This document shows positions 27,304 to 37,177 of a stretch of DNA of 64,000 nt, piece by piece. A model generated the notes under the pieces. The model did no database searches. It saw only the letters and a list, made by a program, of their open reading frames with translations, and was not told where the DNA came from. This DNA is from Massilia violaceinigra. Lineage in GTDB: Bacteria; Pseudomonadota; Gammaproteobacteria; Burkholderiales; Burkholderiaceae_D. How positions within the stretch are numbered: position 1 is the stretch's first letter; each line of letters opens with the position of its first letter. The stretch covers positions 4,588,001 to 4,652,000 of the forward strand of contig NZ_CP024608.1 in the NCBI RefSeq assembly GCF_002752675.1. Direction: 5' to 3'. A program made the position numbers and the translations under genes.

Positions 27304-28317
27304 GTGGCAACTCTCAAAGACGTAGCACTGCGGGCCGGCGTCGGCCTCGGAACCGCATCGCGTGTCGTTAGCGGCAAGGGGGCGGTGTCGCCCAAGACGC
27401 TGGCGCGGGTCCAGAAGGCGATCGAGGAACTCGAATTCCATCCCTCGTACGCGGCCCGCTCGCTGATGCTGGGCAGCTCGCAGATGATCGGCGTGTACAT
27501 TCCCTACCTGAGCGGCACCTTCTACACGCCGATTCTCAAGCTGATTTATTCGGAATTGCGCGCCGCGGGGTTGAATATGGTGGTCGGATTCGGCATCGGC
27601 AGCGATGACGAGCGCACCCAGGCCGTGCAGGGGATCGATTTTCTCAAGGAGCGCGGCTGCGATGGCGTGCTGGTCATGAGTAACGTGCTGCGCGACGAAG
27701 ACATCGAGGCGCTCGGGCCCCGCAAGTCGCGCCTGGTGCTGCTCAATCACAGCGTGCCATCGATCGCCAGCCAGAGTTTCACCATCGACCATCTGCACGG
27801 CGGCCGGCTGGCGGCGCAAGCCCTGTTGCGCGAGGGGCACCGCGATATCGCCGTCATCGCCGGGCCGCGCGGCGCGCCCGACAACGTCGAGCGCATCGAC
27901 GGTTTTCTGGGCGAGCTGGCGCATGCCGGCATCGACACCGACGGCATGTGGGTGGCCGAAAGCGATTTCGCGCCGAAGGGCGGGTGGGAAGCGGCCAGGG
28001 AACTGGCCGAATCGGGCTATCCGTTTACCGCCGTGTTTTGCGCCAATGACGACATGGCGGTGGGCGCGCTGTCGTATTTTCAGCAGGCTGGCGTTGCGGT
28101 GCCGGAGCAGGTATCGGTGCTCGGGTACGACGACACCAACAGCGCCGAGTACACGGCCCCGCGCCTGACCACGGTGCACATGCCGTGGACCGAGATGACG
28201 CTCAATGGCTTGAACTGCCTGCTCAATCGCTGCTATGACATGGACCGGCCGGTGACGCATGCATATCCGGTGACGATTGCGTTGCGGGCGTCGTTGGGGA
28301 AGGCGAAGGATATTTAG
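27304..28317 (+). CDS. LacI-family transcriptional regulator
   Basis: A 337-aa repressor with an N-terminal LacI helix-turn-helix (TLKDVALRAGVGLGTASRVV, residues 3-22), the hinge region 'YAARSLMLGSSQMIGVYIP', and a periplasmic-binding-protein-like sugar domain ('GYDDTNSAEYTAPRLTTVH' near 280). The start is GTG at 27304 with GGAAG ahead. It lies between the sugar-binding protein and beta-glucosidase genes, which both carry the same palindromic operator. It is the only LacI-type gene in the window and thus the leading candidate to bind the four sites. The inducer is probably a beta-glucoside or glucose derivative; this is inference. Confidence 0.92.
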   Translation: MATLKDVALRAGVGLGTASRVVSGKGAVSPKTLARVQKAIEELEFHPSYAARSLMLGSSQMIGVYIPYLSGTFYTPILKLIYSELRAAGLNMVVGFGIGSDDERTQAVQGIDFLKERGCDGVLVMSNVLRDEDIEALGPRKSRLVLLNHSVPSIASQSFTIDHLHGGRLAAQALLREGHRDIAVIAGPRGAPDNVERIDGFLGELAHAGIDTDGMWVAESDFAPKGGWEAARELAESGYPFTAVFCANDDMAVGALSYFQQAGVAVPEQVSVLGYDDTNSAEYTAPRLTTVHMPWTEMTLNGLNCLLNRCYDMDRPVTHAYPVTIALRASLGKAKDI

Positions 28318-28355
28318 AGCCGCCGGCCGGCGGCGCTGCGCGTAGCCTTACTGTC

Positions 28356-28404
28356 GTCAAGCGTCAAGCGTCAAGCGTCAAGCGTCAAGCGTCAAGCGTC
28401 GAGC
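28356..28404. repeat. Heptamer tandem repeat (GTCAAGC)n
   Basis: Six perfect GTCAAGC units (28356-28397) are followed by one degenerate GTCGAGC (28398-28404). The array lies in the gap between the LacI-type gene and the beta-glucosidase gene and has no coding role. Confidence 0.9.
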
Positions 28405-28419
28405 CATCAAGCCGTCAAT

Positions 28420-28449
28420 CCGTCGTCCCCGCCTGCGCGGGGACGACGG
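28420..28449. repeat. 13-bp perfect inverted repeat, REP-like
   Basis: CCGTCGTCCCCGC (28420-28432) and GCGGGGACGACGG (28437-28449) flank a CTGC loop. The sequence resembles the 'cgtc-cccgc/gcgggg' palindromes scattered in proteobacterial genomes. It may act as a terminator for the LacI-type gene, though no T-run follows. Confidence 0.7.
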
Positions 28450-28539
28450 ATATTGGATCAGCGCCCAATGGTCAAAGCAGCGCAACTCAACGATCAAATA
28501 ATCCCCCATCGCCCTTGCCGTCGCTTTTTTTTGTGGTAA

Positions 28540-28557
28540 AGTGGAAGCGATTCCAAT
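28540..28557 (+). promoter_or_regulatory. LacI-type operator before the beta-glucosidase
   Basis: The palindrome AGTGGAAGCGATTCCAAT (28540-28557) matches the operator pattern at the other three genes. The promoter is less clear: TTGCCG (28515-28520) with TAAAGT (28537-28542, 16-bp spacing) is the best candidate, in which case the operator overlaps the -10. Confidence 0.78.
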
Positions 28558-28594
28558 TTTTCATCGAGCAACTTTAATACTGACCGATCTCCCT

Positions 28595-29968
28595 ATGACC
28601 AACCAGAAAAACGACCCGCACCAGCCTCTCGCACGCGCCAGTTTCGGCGACGACTTCCTGTGGGGCTGTTCCACCTCGGCCTTCCAGATCGAAGGGGCGG
28701 GCAGCGCCGACGCTCGCGTGGCGTCGATCTGGGATACTTTCTGCGCCACCCCCGGCAAGATCCGCGACGGCTCCAACGGCGCCGTGGCGTGCGACCACTA
28801 CCACCGCTGGCCGGAAGACTTCGACATCGGCCAGTCGCTCGGCCTGAACGCCTACCGCTTCTCGATCGCGTGGCCGCGCATCTTCAGCGGCAGCGGCGCC
28901 GCCCCCAACGAAGCGGGCCTCGACTTCTACGAGCGCCTGGTCGACGGCATGCTCGAACGCGGCCTGCAGCCGTGGGCCACCCTGTACCACTGGGACCTGC
29001 CGCAATCCATCCAGGACCAGGGCGGCTGGGCCAACCGCGATACCGTGGCCGCCTTTGTCGACTATGCCGACGTGGTTACGCGCCGCCTGGGCGACCGCGT
29101 TCGCCACTGGATCACCCACAACGAGCCGTGGTGCACCGCCATGCACGGCAACCTCGATGGCATGCACGCACCGGGCCTGCGCGACGCGCCGACCGCGCTG
29201 CAGGTGTGCCACCATGTGCTGCTCTCGCACGGCCTGGCCACGCCGGTCATCCGCGCCAACGTGCCCCACGCGCGGGTCGGCATCGCGCTCAGCCTGCACC
29301 CGATCCGCGCCGCCTCGGACAGCGAAGCGGACCTGCAGGCCTTGCAGCGCCACGATGGCTTTCGCAACCGCTGGTTCCTCGATCCGCTGTACGGCCGCGG
29401 CTACCCGCAAGAGACGCTGGCGCTGCTGGGCGAGGCTGCGCCCGTGGTGCTGGAGGGCGACATGCAGGCCATCGCGGTGCCGACCGATTTCGTCGGCCTG
29501 AACTATTATTTCCCCGAGATCGTGCGCGACGCGCCCGCCGCCGGCTTCCTGCGCACCGAGGTCGTCCCGCCGCAGGACCGCGAGCGCACCGCCTTCGGCT
29601 GGGAAGTCGCGCCCGACGGGCTGACCGAGTTGCTGCTGCGCATCGCCAACGAATACCAGCCAGCTGAAGTCTATGTAACCGAAAACGGGTCTTCCTACGA
29701 CGACGTGGTGCAGGCCGACGGCAGCGTCGACGACGAGGCGCGCCGCCACTACCTGGTGCGCCACCTGGCGGCCATGCGCGCGGCCCAGGAGCAGGGCGTG
29801 CCCGTGAAAGGCTATTTTGCCTGGAGCCTGCTCGACAATTTCGAATGGTCGGAAGGTTACCTGCGCCGCTTCGGCATTGTCCACGTCGACTTCGAGACCC
29901 AGCAGCGCACCCTGAAAAGCAGCGGACGCTGGTACCGCGAGTTTCTGCACGGATGCAATGAGCGCTAG
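28595..29968 (+). CDS. GH1 beta-glucosidase
   Basis: A 457-aa glycoside hydrolase family 1 enzyme that removes terminal beta-linked glucose (or related sugars) with retention. Motifs are clear: the N-terminal 'FLWGCSTSAFQIEGA' signature, 'THNEPW' with the acid/base Glu (E177) and 'VTENGSS' with the nucleophile Glu (E363), plus 'YFAWSLLDNFEWSEGY' near the C-terminus. The ATG at 28595 gives the usual GH1 N-terminus; an ATG at 28541 lies in the operator. No signal peptide is present, so it acts in the cytoplasm on imported oligosaccharides. It fits the role of processing what the TonB receptor and sugar-binding protein take up. Confidence 0.94.
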   Translation: MTNQKNDPHQPLARASFGDDFLWGCSTSAFQIEGAGSADARVASIWDTFCATPGKIRDGSNGAVACDHYHRWPEDFDIGQSLGLNAYRFSIAWPRIFSGSGAAPNEAGLDFYERLVDGMLERGLQPWATLYHWDLPQSIQDQGGWANRDTVAAFVDYADVVTRRLGDRVRHWITHNEPWCTAMHGNLDGMHAPGLRDAPTALQVCHHVLLSHGLATPVIRANVPHARVGIALSLHPIRAASDSEADLQALQRHDGFRNRWFLDPLYGRGYPQETLALLGEAAPVVLEGDMQAIAVPTDFVGLNYYFPEIVRDAPAAGFLRTEVVPPQDRERTAFGWEVAPDGLTELLLRIANEYQPAEVYVTENGSSYDDVVQADGSVDDEARRHYLVRHLAAMRAAQEQGVPVKGYFAWSLLDNFEWSEGYLRRFGIVHVDFETQQRTLKSSGRWYREFLHGCNER

Positions 29969-30087
29969 GCTTGCGTGAGTGCAGGGTGGCGCGTGCAGTT
30001 GGCCGACACGAAAATGAGGCGGCGTCCTACGCGGGCGGAAGGTGGCTGTCTTTAAGATAAGGGCACGACTTTTCAGGAGAAAGAATC

Positions 30088-30669
30088 ATGTTTTCTTTGA
30101 ATAAATTGAGCCCTTCCGTGACCGATATGATCCGCTTCGATCATTCGCATGTGCTGGTCACCTTCCACCAGTACACCACCGCCGCGCGTCCCAGCGTCAA
30201 GAAGGCGCTGGCCGAAACCATTTGCGACGCGCTGGAAATCCATGCGACACTGGAAGAGGAAGTGTTCTATCCGGTGCTGCGCCGTTTGAACGGGACCGAG
30301 CCGGTGATCCAGAAAAGCCAGCCGGAGCATGATGAAATGCGCCGCCTGATCGCGGAGCTGCGCGCAACCGGTCCCACCGACCGACGTCACGACCAGCTGC
30401 TGCACGAACTGATGCGCGACGTGATGCACCATGTGGCCGACGAGGAAACCATGCTGCTGCCCGAAGCTGAGCGCATGCTGGACAAGAACCGCTTGAACGA
30501 GCTGGGCGCGCAAATGACCAGGCGCCGGCTGGAATTGCTCAAACCTAAGGTTGGCAAGATCGCCGCCGACACGGCAGTGGGTTTTTCCGGCAGCACCACG
30601 GCGATCGTGGTGGGGCTGGCCAGTGCACTGGTCGCCGCGCGATTCGTAACGAAAAAAGCCACGGCCTGA
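30088..30669 (+). CDS. Hemerythrin HHE-domain protein with C-terminal membrane helix
   Basis: A 193-aa protein with an HHE cation-binding (hemerythrin-like) fold: His/Glu residues in 'DHSHVLVTFHQY' (~20), 'IHATLEEEVFYP' (~54), 'EHDEMRRLI' (~83) and 'HHVADEETMLLP' (~117) would hold a di-iron site. A hydrophobic segment (STTAIVVGLASALVAARFV, ~172-190) near the C-terminus suggests membrane attachment. Such proteins bind O2 or react with NO/ROS; the exact role is unknown. ATG at 30088 follows CAGGAG. A second HHE protein is at 42570. Confidence 0.87.
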   Translation: MFSLNKLSPSVTDMIRFDHSHVLVTFHQYTTAARPSVKKALAETICDALEIHATLEEEVFYPVLRRLNGTEPVIQKSQPEHDEMRRLIAELRATGPTDRRHDQLLHELMRDVMHHVADEETMLLPEAERMLDKNRLNELGAQMTRRRLELLKPKVGKIAADTAVGFSGSTTAIVVGLASALVAARFVTKKATA

Positions 30670-30707
30670 GGGAATCGTTCCGGCGTCGTGGTCCAACCGG
30701 GGAGACC

Positions 30708-31112
30708 ATGACGCCATTCGCCAACGCTGCCGTGCAGCGCACCTTCGACACCTATCCCGCCCCGGTGCGGGGCAAACTGATGGCGCTGCGTGAATTGATT
30801 TTTGCGACAGCGGCGTCGACCGGGGGAGTTGGTCCGCTCGAAGAAACGTTGAAATGGGGTGAGCCGGCCTATCTTACTAGCGAAAGCAAAAGCGGCAGCA
30901 CGATCCGCATCGCCTGGAAAAAAGCGGCGCCGTCACGCTACGCCATCTACTTCAACTGCAAGACGACCCTGGTCGACACCTTCCGCAGCCTGTTTCCGCA
31001 TGACTTTGAGTTTGAAGGCAACCGCGCGCTGGTGTTCGACGAAGCTGCCCCCGTGCCCGCCGATGCGCTGGCGTTCTGCATCGCCAGCGCGCTCACCTAT
31101 CACCGCGCGTAG
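30708..31112 (+). CDS. DUF1801-domain protein
   Basis: A 134-aa protein of the DUF1801 (YdhG-like) type. The sequence 'AVQRTFDTYPAPVRGKLMALRELIFA' in parts and 'LKWGEPAYLT', 'RYAIYFNCKTTLVDTFRSLFP' is the usual pattern. The function of this family is not established. The GGGGAG site precedes the ATG. It starts 39 bp after the hemerythrin gene on the same strand and may share its transcript. Confidence 0.82.
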   Translation: MTPFANAAVQRTFDTYPAPVRGKLMALRELIFATAASTGGVGPLEETLKWGEPAYLTSESKSGSTIRIAWKKAAPSRYAIYFNCKTTLVDTFRSLFPHDFEFEGNRALVFDEAAPVPADALAFCIASALTYHRA

Positions 31113-31116
31113 GCGC

Positions 31117-31713
31117 TCACAGCATCAGCTGGTGCTTGCGCAGGATGGCGCCGATCTGTTCGCGGTCGCGGGCGACGATGTCGTACAGTTTTTTGTAGTG
31201 ATCGCTGCTCCAGAACGTGAGCAGGCGGTCGTGTTCGGCCTTGCCCAGTACCCTTTCCACGCCGTCGAGCTCGAGGAAGATCACCAGCAAATGCTCTTGC
31301 GACGCGGCCAGGCTGTCGGCGCCGTCCGGATAGCCGACCGGCAGGGCAGGGTAGCGCTTCCTGATCTCGCGCAGCGCCTGGCGCGTCTGACGCGGATGCT
31401 TCGACAGCCACCAGTGCATCTGCTCGTGGATGAAGGTCGACACGAGCGCGCCATCGTCGTTGAAGTGCCTGGTGTGGAGGGTCAGCACCGGATGGCTGTG
31501 CGGAATCGTCTTCTCGTCGACGACGATCTTGTCGGTCTGGATCCACGTGCTCAGGTCATGGGCGGCGGTCAGGCGCTCGAGCTGTTTCTGTAAGTCCTGC
31601 TCGTGCGCGCTGCCATGCTTGAGGGAGATGTTCAAGCCGGCGGCGGAGGCGGGCAGGGCCAGCGCCGTGGCGATCAGGAGGGCGACGATGCTGCGTACGG
31701 GTGAAGTCGACAT
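31117..31713 (-). CDS. Exported protein with HExxH metalloprotease motif
   Basis: A 198-aa protein with a signal peptide (SIVALLIATALALPASAA) and a zinc-protease-type motif HEQMHWW at about residue 97, followed 40 residues later by aspartate- and glutamate-rich sequence that could supply a third ligand. The start is ATG at 31713 with CGGAG upstream; a TTG at 31725 would add four residues. I do not recognise a named family. It is read in the same direction as the chemoreceptor gene upstream and its 3' end is 4 bp from the convergent DUF1801 gene. Confidence 0.72.
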   Translation of the reverse strand: MSTSPVRSIVALLIATALALPASAAGLNISLKHGSAHEQDLQKQLERLTAAHDLSTWIQTDKIVVDEKTIPHSHPVLTLHTRHFNDDGALVSTFIHEQMHWWLSKHPRQTRQALREIRKRYPALPVGYPDGADSLAASQEHLLVIFLELDGVERVLGKAEHDRLLTFWSSDHYKKLYDIVARDREQIGAILRKHQLML

Positions 31714-31818
31714 AAGGCTCCGCAAAAGTTAGCCCCGCCGCGAACCGGCAGGAAGACGCGCGATCGCGCGCCTTCGCATCCTGCCATACCCTTGCAAATT
31801 TGCAAAGCTTTCCTGCGC

Positions 31819-33525
31819 TTAGAACTCTTCCCAGACATCCTCGCCGCTGGTGGCCGGTGCGGGCTGCCTGGCCGGGGCGCGCTGGGCCGCCGGCAAGGCC
31901 TGGCGCGGCGCCGCCGGACGCACCGATGGTGGCGGGGCGGATGGTCGGGCGACGGGGGCGTGGCGCACCATGGCGGCGCCATCGAGTTTGAACACGCTGA
32001 CCACCTCGGCCAGCTGCACGGCCTGGTCCTGCATCGAGGCCGACGCTGCCGCTGCCTGCTCGACCAGCGCCGCGTTCTGCTGGGTCGCCTCGTCCATCTG
32101 GGTAATCGCTTGGTTGACCTGTTCGATGCCGGCGCGCTGTTCTTCGCTGGCATTGGCGATCTCGCTGATGATGCTGGTGACGCGGCGTACGCTGCCGACC
32201 ACCTCGTCCATCGTCAGCCCGGCCTGGTCGACCAGGCGCGTTCCCATGTCGACTTTTTCCACCGAGGTATCGATCAGGGCCTTGATTTCCTTGGCCGCGC
32301 CGGCCGAGCGCTGGGCCAGGTTGCGCACCTCGGAGGCTACCACCGCGAAGCCACGGCCCTGTTCGCCGGCGCGGGCCGCTTCCACCGCGGCATTCAGGGC
32401 CAGGATGTTGGTCTGGAATGCAATGCCGTCGATCACGCCGATGATGTCGACAATTTTCTTGGCCGAATCGTTGATCGCGCCCATGGTCTGGACCACCTGC
32501 GACACGGCCGTGCCACCGCGCACCGCCACTTCCGACGCCGTCGCGGCCAGTTCGTTGGCCTGGCGCGCGTTGTCGGCATTTTGCTTGACGGTGGCGGTCA
32601 ATTCTTCCATGGACGAGGCGGTCTCCTCGATCGACCCGGCCTGCTGTTCGGTGCGCGACGACAGGTCGAAGTTGCCGGATGAAATTTCGGCCGAGGCGGT
32701 CGATATCGTGTCCGTGCCGACCCGCACCTCGCCCACGATACGGGCCAGCGAGGCGTTCATGGCCTTGAGCGCACGGAGCAGCTCGCCGATTTCATCGCGC
32801 GAACCGGCATCGACGCGGGCGGTCAGGTCGCCCTGGGCCACTTGCTGGGCGAACGCTACGGCGCGCCGCAGTGGCACGGTGATATTGCGGGCAAGCCATA
32901 CCGCGATGATGCCGGCCATGGCCGCCGCCAGCACGCCGCCCCCGACCAGCGCGGTGACGGTCAGCGTATCGAGGGCCTTGGCATCCTTGGCGCGCTGCGC
33001 CAGCAAGACTTCTTCCGCCGCGACGATCTCGGCAATCAGGCCGCGCATGGCATCCATGCCTTTCTTGCCCTTGCCTTCCCTGACAGCGGCGACCACGGCC
33101 GCCATGTCGCCGTCGGCCGCGCCTTTGCGCAGGGCGATGGTCGGCTCGATCGCCGCCGCCATCCATGCCTCCTGCTCGCGTTGCAGACGCTGCAGGCGCT
33201 CCTGCTGGCGCGGATTGTCCGCTGTCAGCGAGGTGGCCCGAGCCACGCGCTTGAGAAAGTCGGCCTTGCCGCTATTGTAGGGTTCGAGGGAGGTGGGATT
33301 GCCGGTCAGCAGAAAGCCGCGCTGGCCGGTCTCAATGTTGATCAGCTGCTCCAAGGCCCCGTGGACCTCGGCGGTCACTTGATACGTGTGCACATTGATA
33401 TCGTTAGCCGCGCTGAGCTTGGTGAAGTTGGCATACGCCACCGTCACGAGTACCGCCAGCAACAGCACAACGGCGGCGAATCCAAGATACAGGCGCGTGC
33501 CGATTTTCATGTCAGTCAGTGTCAT
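31819..33525 (-). CDS. Methyl-accepting chemotaxis protein
   Basis: A 568-aa class I chemoreceptor. It has an N-terminal membrane segment (residues ~10-31), a periplasmic four-helix-bundle ligand domain with '[14 protein letters not shown]' (~68), a second membrane segment (~190-212), a HAMP domain, and the signalling hairpin ('[22 protein letters not shown]' in parts, ~380). The C-terminus after a Pro/Ala linker ends in 'DVWEEF', a CheR/CheB docking pentapeptide-like tail. I chose ATG at 33525 with AAGGGAAC ahead; an in-frame start further upstream runs through the intergenic region. The ligand is unknown. Confidence 0.92.
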   Translation of the reverse strand: MTLTDMKIGTRLYLGFAAVVLLLAVLVTVAYANFTKLSAANDINVHTYQVTAEVHGALEQLINIETGQRGFLLTGNPTSLEPYNSGKADFLKRVARATSLTADNPRQQERLQRLQREQEAWMAAAIEPTIALRKGAADGDMAAVVAAVREGKGKKGMDAMRGLIAEIVAAEEVLLAQRAKDAKALDTLTVTALVGGGVLAAAMAGIIAVWLARNITVPLRRAVAFAQQVAQGDLTARVDAGSRDEIGELLRALKAMNASLARIVGEVRVGTDTISTASAEISSGNFDLSSRTEQQAGSIEETASSMEELTATVKQNADNARQANELAATASEVAVRGGTAVSQVVQTMGAINDSAKKIVDIIGVIDGIAFQTNILALNAAVEAARAGEQGRGFAVVASEVRNLAQRSAGAAKEIKALIDTSVEKVDMGTRLVDQAGLTMDEVVGSVRRVTSIISEIANASEEQRAGIEQVNQAITQMDEATQQNAALVEQAAAASASMQDQAVQLAEVVSVFKLDGAAMVRHAPVARPSAPPPSVRPAAPRQALPAAQRAPARQPAPATSGEDVWEEF

Positions 33526-33687
33526 CAAAGTTCCCTTGTAAAAGTGAAACATCGCTATCGCTGGGGCCATGGCTGTGCGTTTCAGCTCGCCATCGCGGCA
33601 ACCATTATGCGTTTTGCGCAGCCGCCACACGGCGAAAATTCACATTTGGTCGTGTATACGCCACACTTGAATCGCTCGCTTGCGTAA

Positions 33688-34530
<843 letters not shown>

Positions 34531-34536
34531 GGCCGC

Positions 34537-35211
34537 ATGCTGAGCGCGGACGACTGGGGCGCCGTCTGGCTGACCCTGAAACTGGCGACCACGGTCACCG
34601 TGCTGCTGCTGTTGCTGGGCACGCCCGTCGCATGGTGGCTGGCGCGGACGCGCTCGCGCGCCAGGAGCGTGGTCGGCGCCGTGGTTGCGCTGCCGCTGGT
34701 GCTGCCGCCATCCGTGCTCGGTTTTTACTTGCTGATCGCGATGGGGCCGGACGGCCCGCTCGGACACCTGACGCAGTGGCTCGGGCTGGGTTTGTTGCCG
34801 TTCACGTTTTCCGGGCTTGTGATCGGCTCGCTGCTGTACTCGATGCCGTTCGTGATCCAGCCGCTGCAAAATGCCTTCGAGGCCATCGGTCCGCGTCCGC
34901 TGGAAGTGGCCGCCACCTTGCGCGCCAGTCCGCTCGACACCTTTTTTTCAGTGGTGCTGCCGCTGGCCCGGCCCGGCTTCATCACCGCCGCCACGCTCGG
35001 CTTCGCCCACACGGTCGGGGAATTCGGGGTCGTGATGATGATTGGCGGAAACATACCGCAGCAGACGCGGGTGGTGGCGGTCCAGATTTACGGCCATGTC
35101 GAAGCGATTGAATATGCCCAGGCGCACTGGTTGTCCGGGGGGATGCTGGTGATCAGCTTCGTCGCCTTGTTCCTGCTGTACCGCTTCAATCCGACGCGGA
35201 GGGCATTATGA
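34537..35211 (+). CDS. modB: Molybdate ABC transporter permease ModB
   Basis: A 224-aa inner-membrane permease with five or six membrane helices and the conserved EAA-type loop '[25 protein letters not shown]' (in parts, residues ~125-148). '[14 protein letters not shown]' and '[14 protein letters not shown]' are typical of ModB. It overlaps modC by 4 bp (ATGA). Confidence 0.94.
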   Translation: MLSADDWGAVWLTLKLATTVTVLLLLLGTPVAWWLARTRSRARSVVGAVVALPLVLPPSVLGFYLLIAMGPDGPLGHLTQWLGLGLLPFTFSGLVIGSLLYSMPFVIQPLQNAFEAIGPRPLEVAATLRASPLDTFFSVVLPLARPGFITAATLGFAHTVGEFGVVMMIGGNIPQQTRVVAVQIYGHVEAIEYAQAHWLSGGMLVISFVALFLLYRFNPTRRAL

Positions 35212-36302
35212 CGGCCGCTTCCACGATCCGCATGCGTTTCGACATCCGGCGCAGCGGCTTCGCCATGCAGGTCCAGCTCGACTTGCCGGGGCGTGGCGTG
35301 AGCGCCTTGTTCGGGCATTCCGGCTCCGGCAAGACCACCTTGCTGCGCGCGATTGCCGGGCTGGAGCGCCATGCGGGCGGCTACCTCGAAGTCAACGGCC
35401 AGCTGTGGCAGGATGATGCGGCCGGCGTGTTCGTGCCCACGCACCAGCGCGCGCTCGGCTATGTATTCCAGGAAGCGAGCCTGTTCGCGCATTTGTCGGT
35501 CCAGGGCAATCTTGATTTCGCCCGCCAGCGGGCCCGCGCCGCCGGTGGCGACAAGGTGATGGCGCACGCGGTGGCGCTGCTTGGCATCGGCCATCTGCTG
35601 GAGCGGCGTCCGGATGGCCTGTCCGGCGGCGAGCGCCAGCGCGTGGCGATCGCGCGCGCCATGCTCACGGCCCCGCAGCTGCTGCTGATGGACGAACCGC
35701 TGGCCTCGCTCGATGGGCGGCGCAAGGACGAAGTGCTGCCCTACCTGGAACGGGTGCAGGCCGAGCTGGCCATCCCCATGCTGTACGTGAGCCACTCGAC
35801 CCGGGAAGTGGCGCGCCTGGCCGACCACATCGTGCTGCTCGACGGCGGCCGGGTGGTGGCCAGCGGGCCGGTGGCCGACACCCTGGTCCGGCCCGAGGTG
35901 ACGCGCGCCATGCAGGACGATGCCGGGGCGCTGGTGGACGCCGTGGTCGAGTCCGTCGATGCCGTCTACGGCCTGCTGTGCCTGAGGGCGGCGGGCGGTG
36001 CCATGTACATCGCGCACACGGCGCTGGCGCCCGGCACGCGGCTGCGGCTGCGGGTGCTGGCACGCGACGTCAGCGTGACCCTGCTGGCGCAGGCGGGGAG
36101 TTCGATCCTCAACCAGCTGCGGGCGACGGTGGTCCAGATGACCCCCGGCAACGACCCAGCCCATGTGATGGTGCTGCTCGATGCGGGCGGCACGCAGCTG
36201 CTGGCGCGCATCACGCGGCGCTCGCGCGATCAGCTGGGGCTGGAAGTGGGGATGCCAGTGTGGGCCCAGGTCAAGGCAGCGGCGCTGCTCTCGGGCGGCT
36301 GA
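35208..36302 (+). CDS. modC: Molybdate ABC transporter ATP-binding protein ModC
   Basis: A 364-aa ABC ATPase with Walker [12 protein letters not shown] (~35), the signature [14 protein letters not shown] (~141), Walker [13 protein letters not shown] (~160) and switch His in '[12 protein letters not shown]' (~193). The C-terminal ~70 residues form a TOBE/Mop-type domain, as in ModC, consistent with molybdate sensing. It starts within the modB stop codon and ends 6 bp before the ModE-like gene. Confidence 0.94.
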   Translation: MTAASTIRMRFDIRRSGFAMQVQLDLPGRGVSALFGHSGSGKTTLLRAIAGLERHAGGYLEVNGQLWQDDAAGVFVPTHQRALGYVFQEASLFAHLSVQGNLDFARQRARAAGGDKVMAHAVALLGIGHLLERRPDGLSGGERQRVAIARAMLTAPQLLLMDEPLASLDGRRKDEVLPYLERVQAELAIPMLYVSHSTREVARLADHIVLLDGGRVVASGPVADTLVRPEVTRAMQDDAGALVDAVVESVDAVYGLLCLRAAGGAMYIAHTALAPGTRLRLRVLARDVSVTLLAQAGSSILNQLRATVVQMTPGNDPAHVMVLLDAGGTQLLARITRRSRDQLGLEVGMPVWAQVKAAALLSGG

Positions 36303-36308
36303 GGCGCG

Positions 36309-36695
36309 ATGAACGATCGGAACGACGACAGGGCGGGGCGGATGGGCGCGGGCATCGACGTCAAGGTGCGGCTGTTGCAGGGCGGCGAGATTGCGATGGG
36401 ACCGGGCAAGGCCGACCTGCTCGACGCGATTGAGCGGACTGGATCGATCAGTGCGGCGGCGCGGGCGATGGGCATGTCGTACCGGCGCGCGTGGCTGCTG
36501 GTGGACGTCATGAACCGCAGCTTTGGCGCGCCGCTGGTGCGCAGCGCGGCCGGCGGCAGCCAGGGCGGCGGCGCCAGCGTGACCGAGACGGGCCTGGAAG
36601 TGTTGACCCACTACCGCGCCATGCAAGCGGCCGCGAGCGTCGCCGCTGGCCAGTACGCCGCCGCCCTCACCAAACTCCTGCGCCCCGACGATTAG
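36309..36695 (+). CDS. ModE-like winged-helix regulator without molybdate domain
   Basis: A 128-aa protein matching the N-terminal DNA-binding domain of ModE ('LLDAIERTGSISAAARAMGMSYRRAWLLVDVMNR' in parts, residues ~38-72, LysR-type helix-turn-helix). The ModE C-terminal MopI/TOBE domains that bind molybdate are absent; the protein stops after a helical dimerisation tail. Full-length ModE is about 260 residues. It follows modC by 6 bp. Short ModE-type regulators of this kind exist in several proteobacteria, and the modC TOBE domain or another partner might sense molybdate for it. A role in repressing modABC at the palindrome upstream of modA is likely but not shown. Confidence 0.85.
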   Translation: MNDRNDDRAGRMGAGIDVKVRLLQGGEIAMGPGKADLLDAIERTGSISAAARAMGMSYRRAWLLVDVMNRSFGAPLVRSAAGGSQGGGASVTETGLEVLTHYRAMQAAASVAAGQYAAALTKLLRPDD

Positions 36696-36702
36696 TCCCA
36701 CA

Positions 36703-36756
36703 ACCGGGGTCAGAGCTCTGACTCGAAATATTTCAAGTCAGAGCTCTGACCCCGGT
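36703..36756. repeat. REP-like inverted repeat, 21-bp arms
   Basis: ACCGGGGTCAGAGCTCTGACT (36703-36723 positions, arm of 21 bp) is repeated in reverse complement at 36736-36756 with a 12-bp loop. Each arm contains the 12-bp palindrome TCAGAGCTCTGA. The arm resembles the 'ccggggtcagagctctgaccc' intergenic repeats seen in several Oxalobacteraceae-type genomes, which are of the REP kind mobilised by RAYT transposases; no such transposase is present here. Confidence 0.8.
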
Positions 36757-37082
36757 CGTGTCGCCACATGCCCGATGGCAACGAACACGGCTTTCTGCTA
36801 TGGCGCCGCCTGCTGACGTGTCTTACATGCATGATGGCGAATCCAAATTGTTGCGTGAACGAGCGCAGTTTCTGCGTTCAATCGCATAAATGTTTCAAGT
36901 CAGAGCTCTGACCCCGGTTGTGTCGCCACATGCCCGATGGCAAACAACACGGCTTTCTCCTATGGCGCTGGCTGCTGCCGTGTCTTACATCCACGTTGGC
37001 GAAGCTAAATTGTTGCTTGATCGAGTGCAGTTTGTGCGTTTAACCGCATAAATGTTTCAAGTCAGAGCTCTGACCCCGGTTA
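36731..37082 (+). repeat. 162-bp tandem direct repeat, two copies plus a partial
   Basis: Copy 1 runs 36731-36892 and copy 2 36893-37054, exactly 162 bp apart and largely identical by eye; a third copy is truncated after 28 bp (37055-37082). Each unit begins with TTTCAAGTCAGAGCTCTGAC and includes CCACATGCCCGATGGCA and AAATTGTTGC. The block fills the gap between the ModE-like gene and the helicase gene. No ORF spans it. Confidence 0.85.
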
Positions 37083-37177
37083 GGAAACAGATGTGCTGAT
37101 GCAGGCATTGGAACTACGCAACAGGCGCAGACGCGATATAGTTGACGTTCATCGCCTATACAATTTGACCCGTACCA

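Noticed and set aside
28356..28404. CRISPR array
   Set aside because: Heptamer units without spacers; no cas genes in the window.
31792..31805. 14-bp palindrome TTGCAAATTTGCAA after the chemoreceptor gene
   Set aside because: Perfectly symmetric but short, isolated, with no T-run or second copy; no function could be argued.
36731..37082. CRISPR or insertion sequence
   Set aside because: Direct 162-bp copies without spacers, no transposase ORF and no target-site duplication seen.
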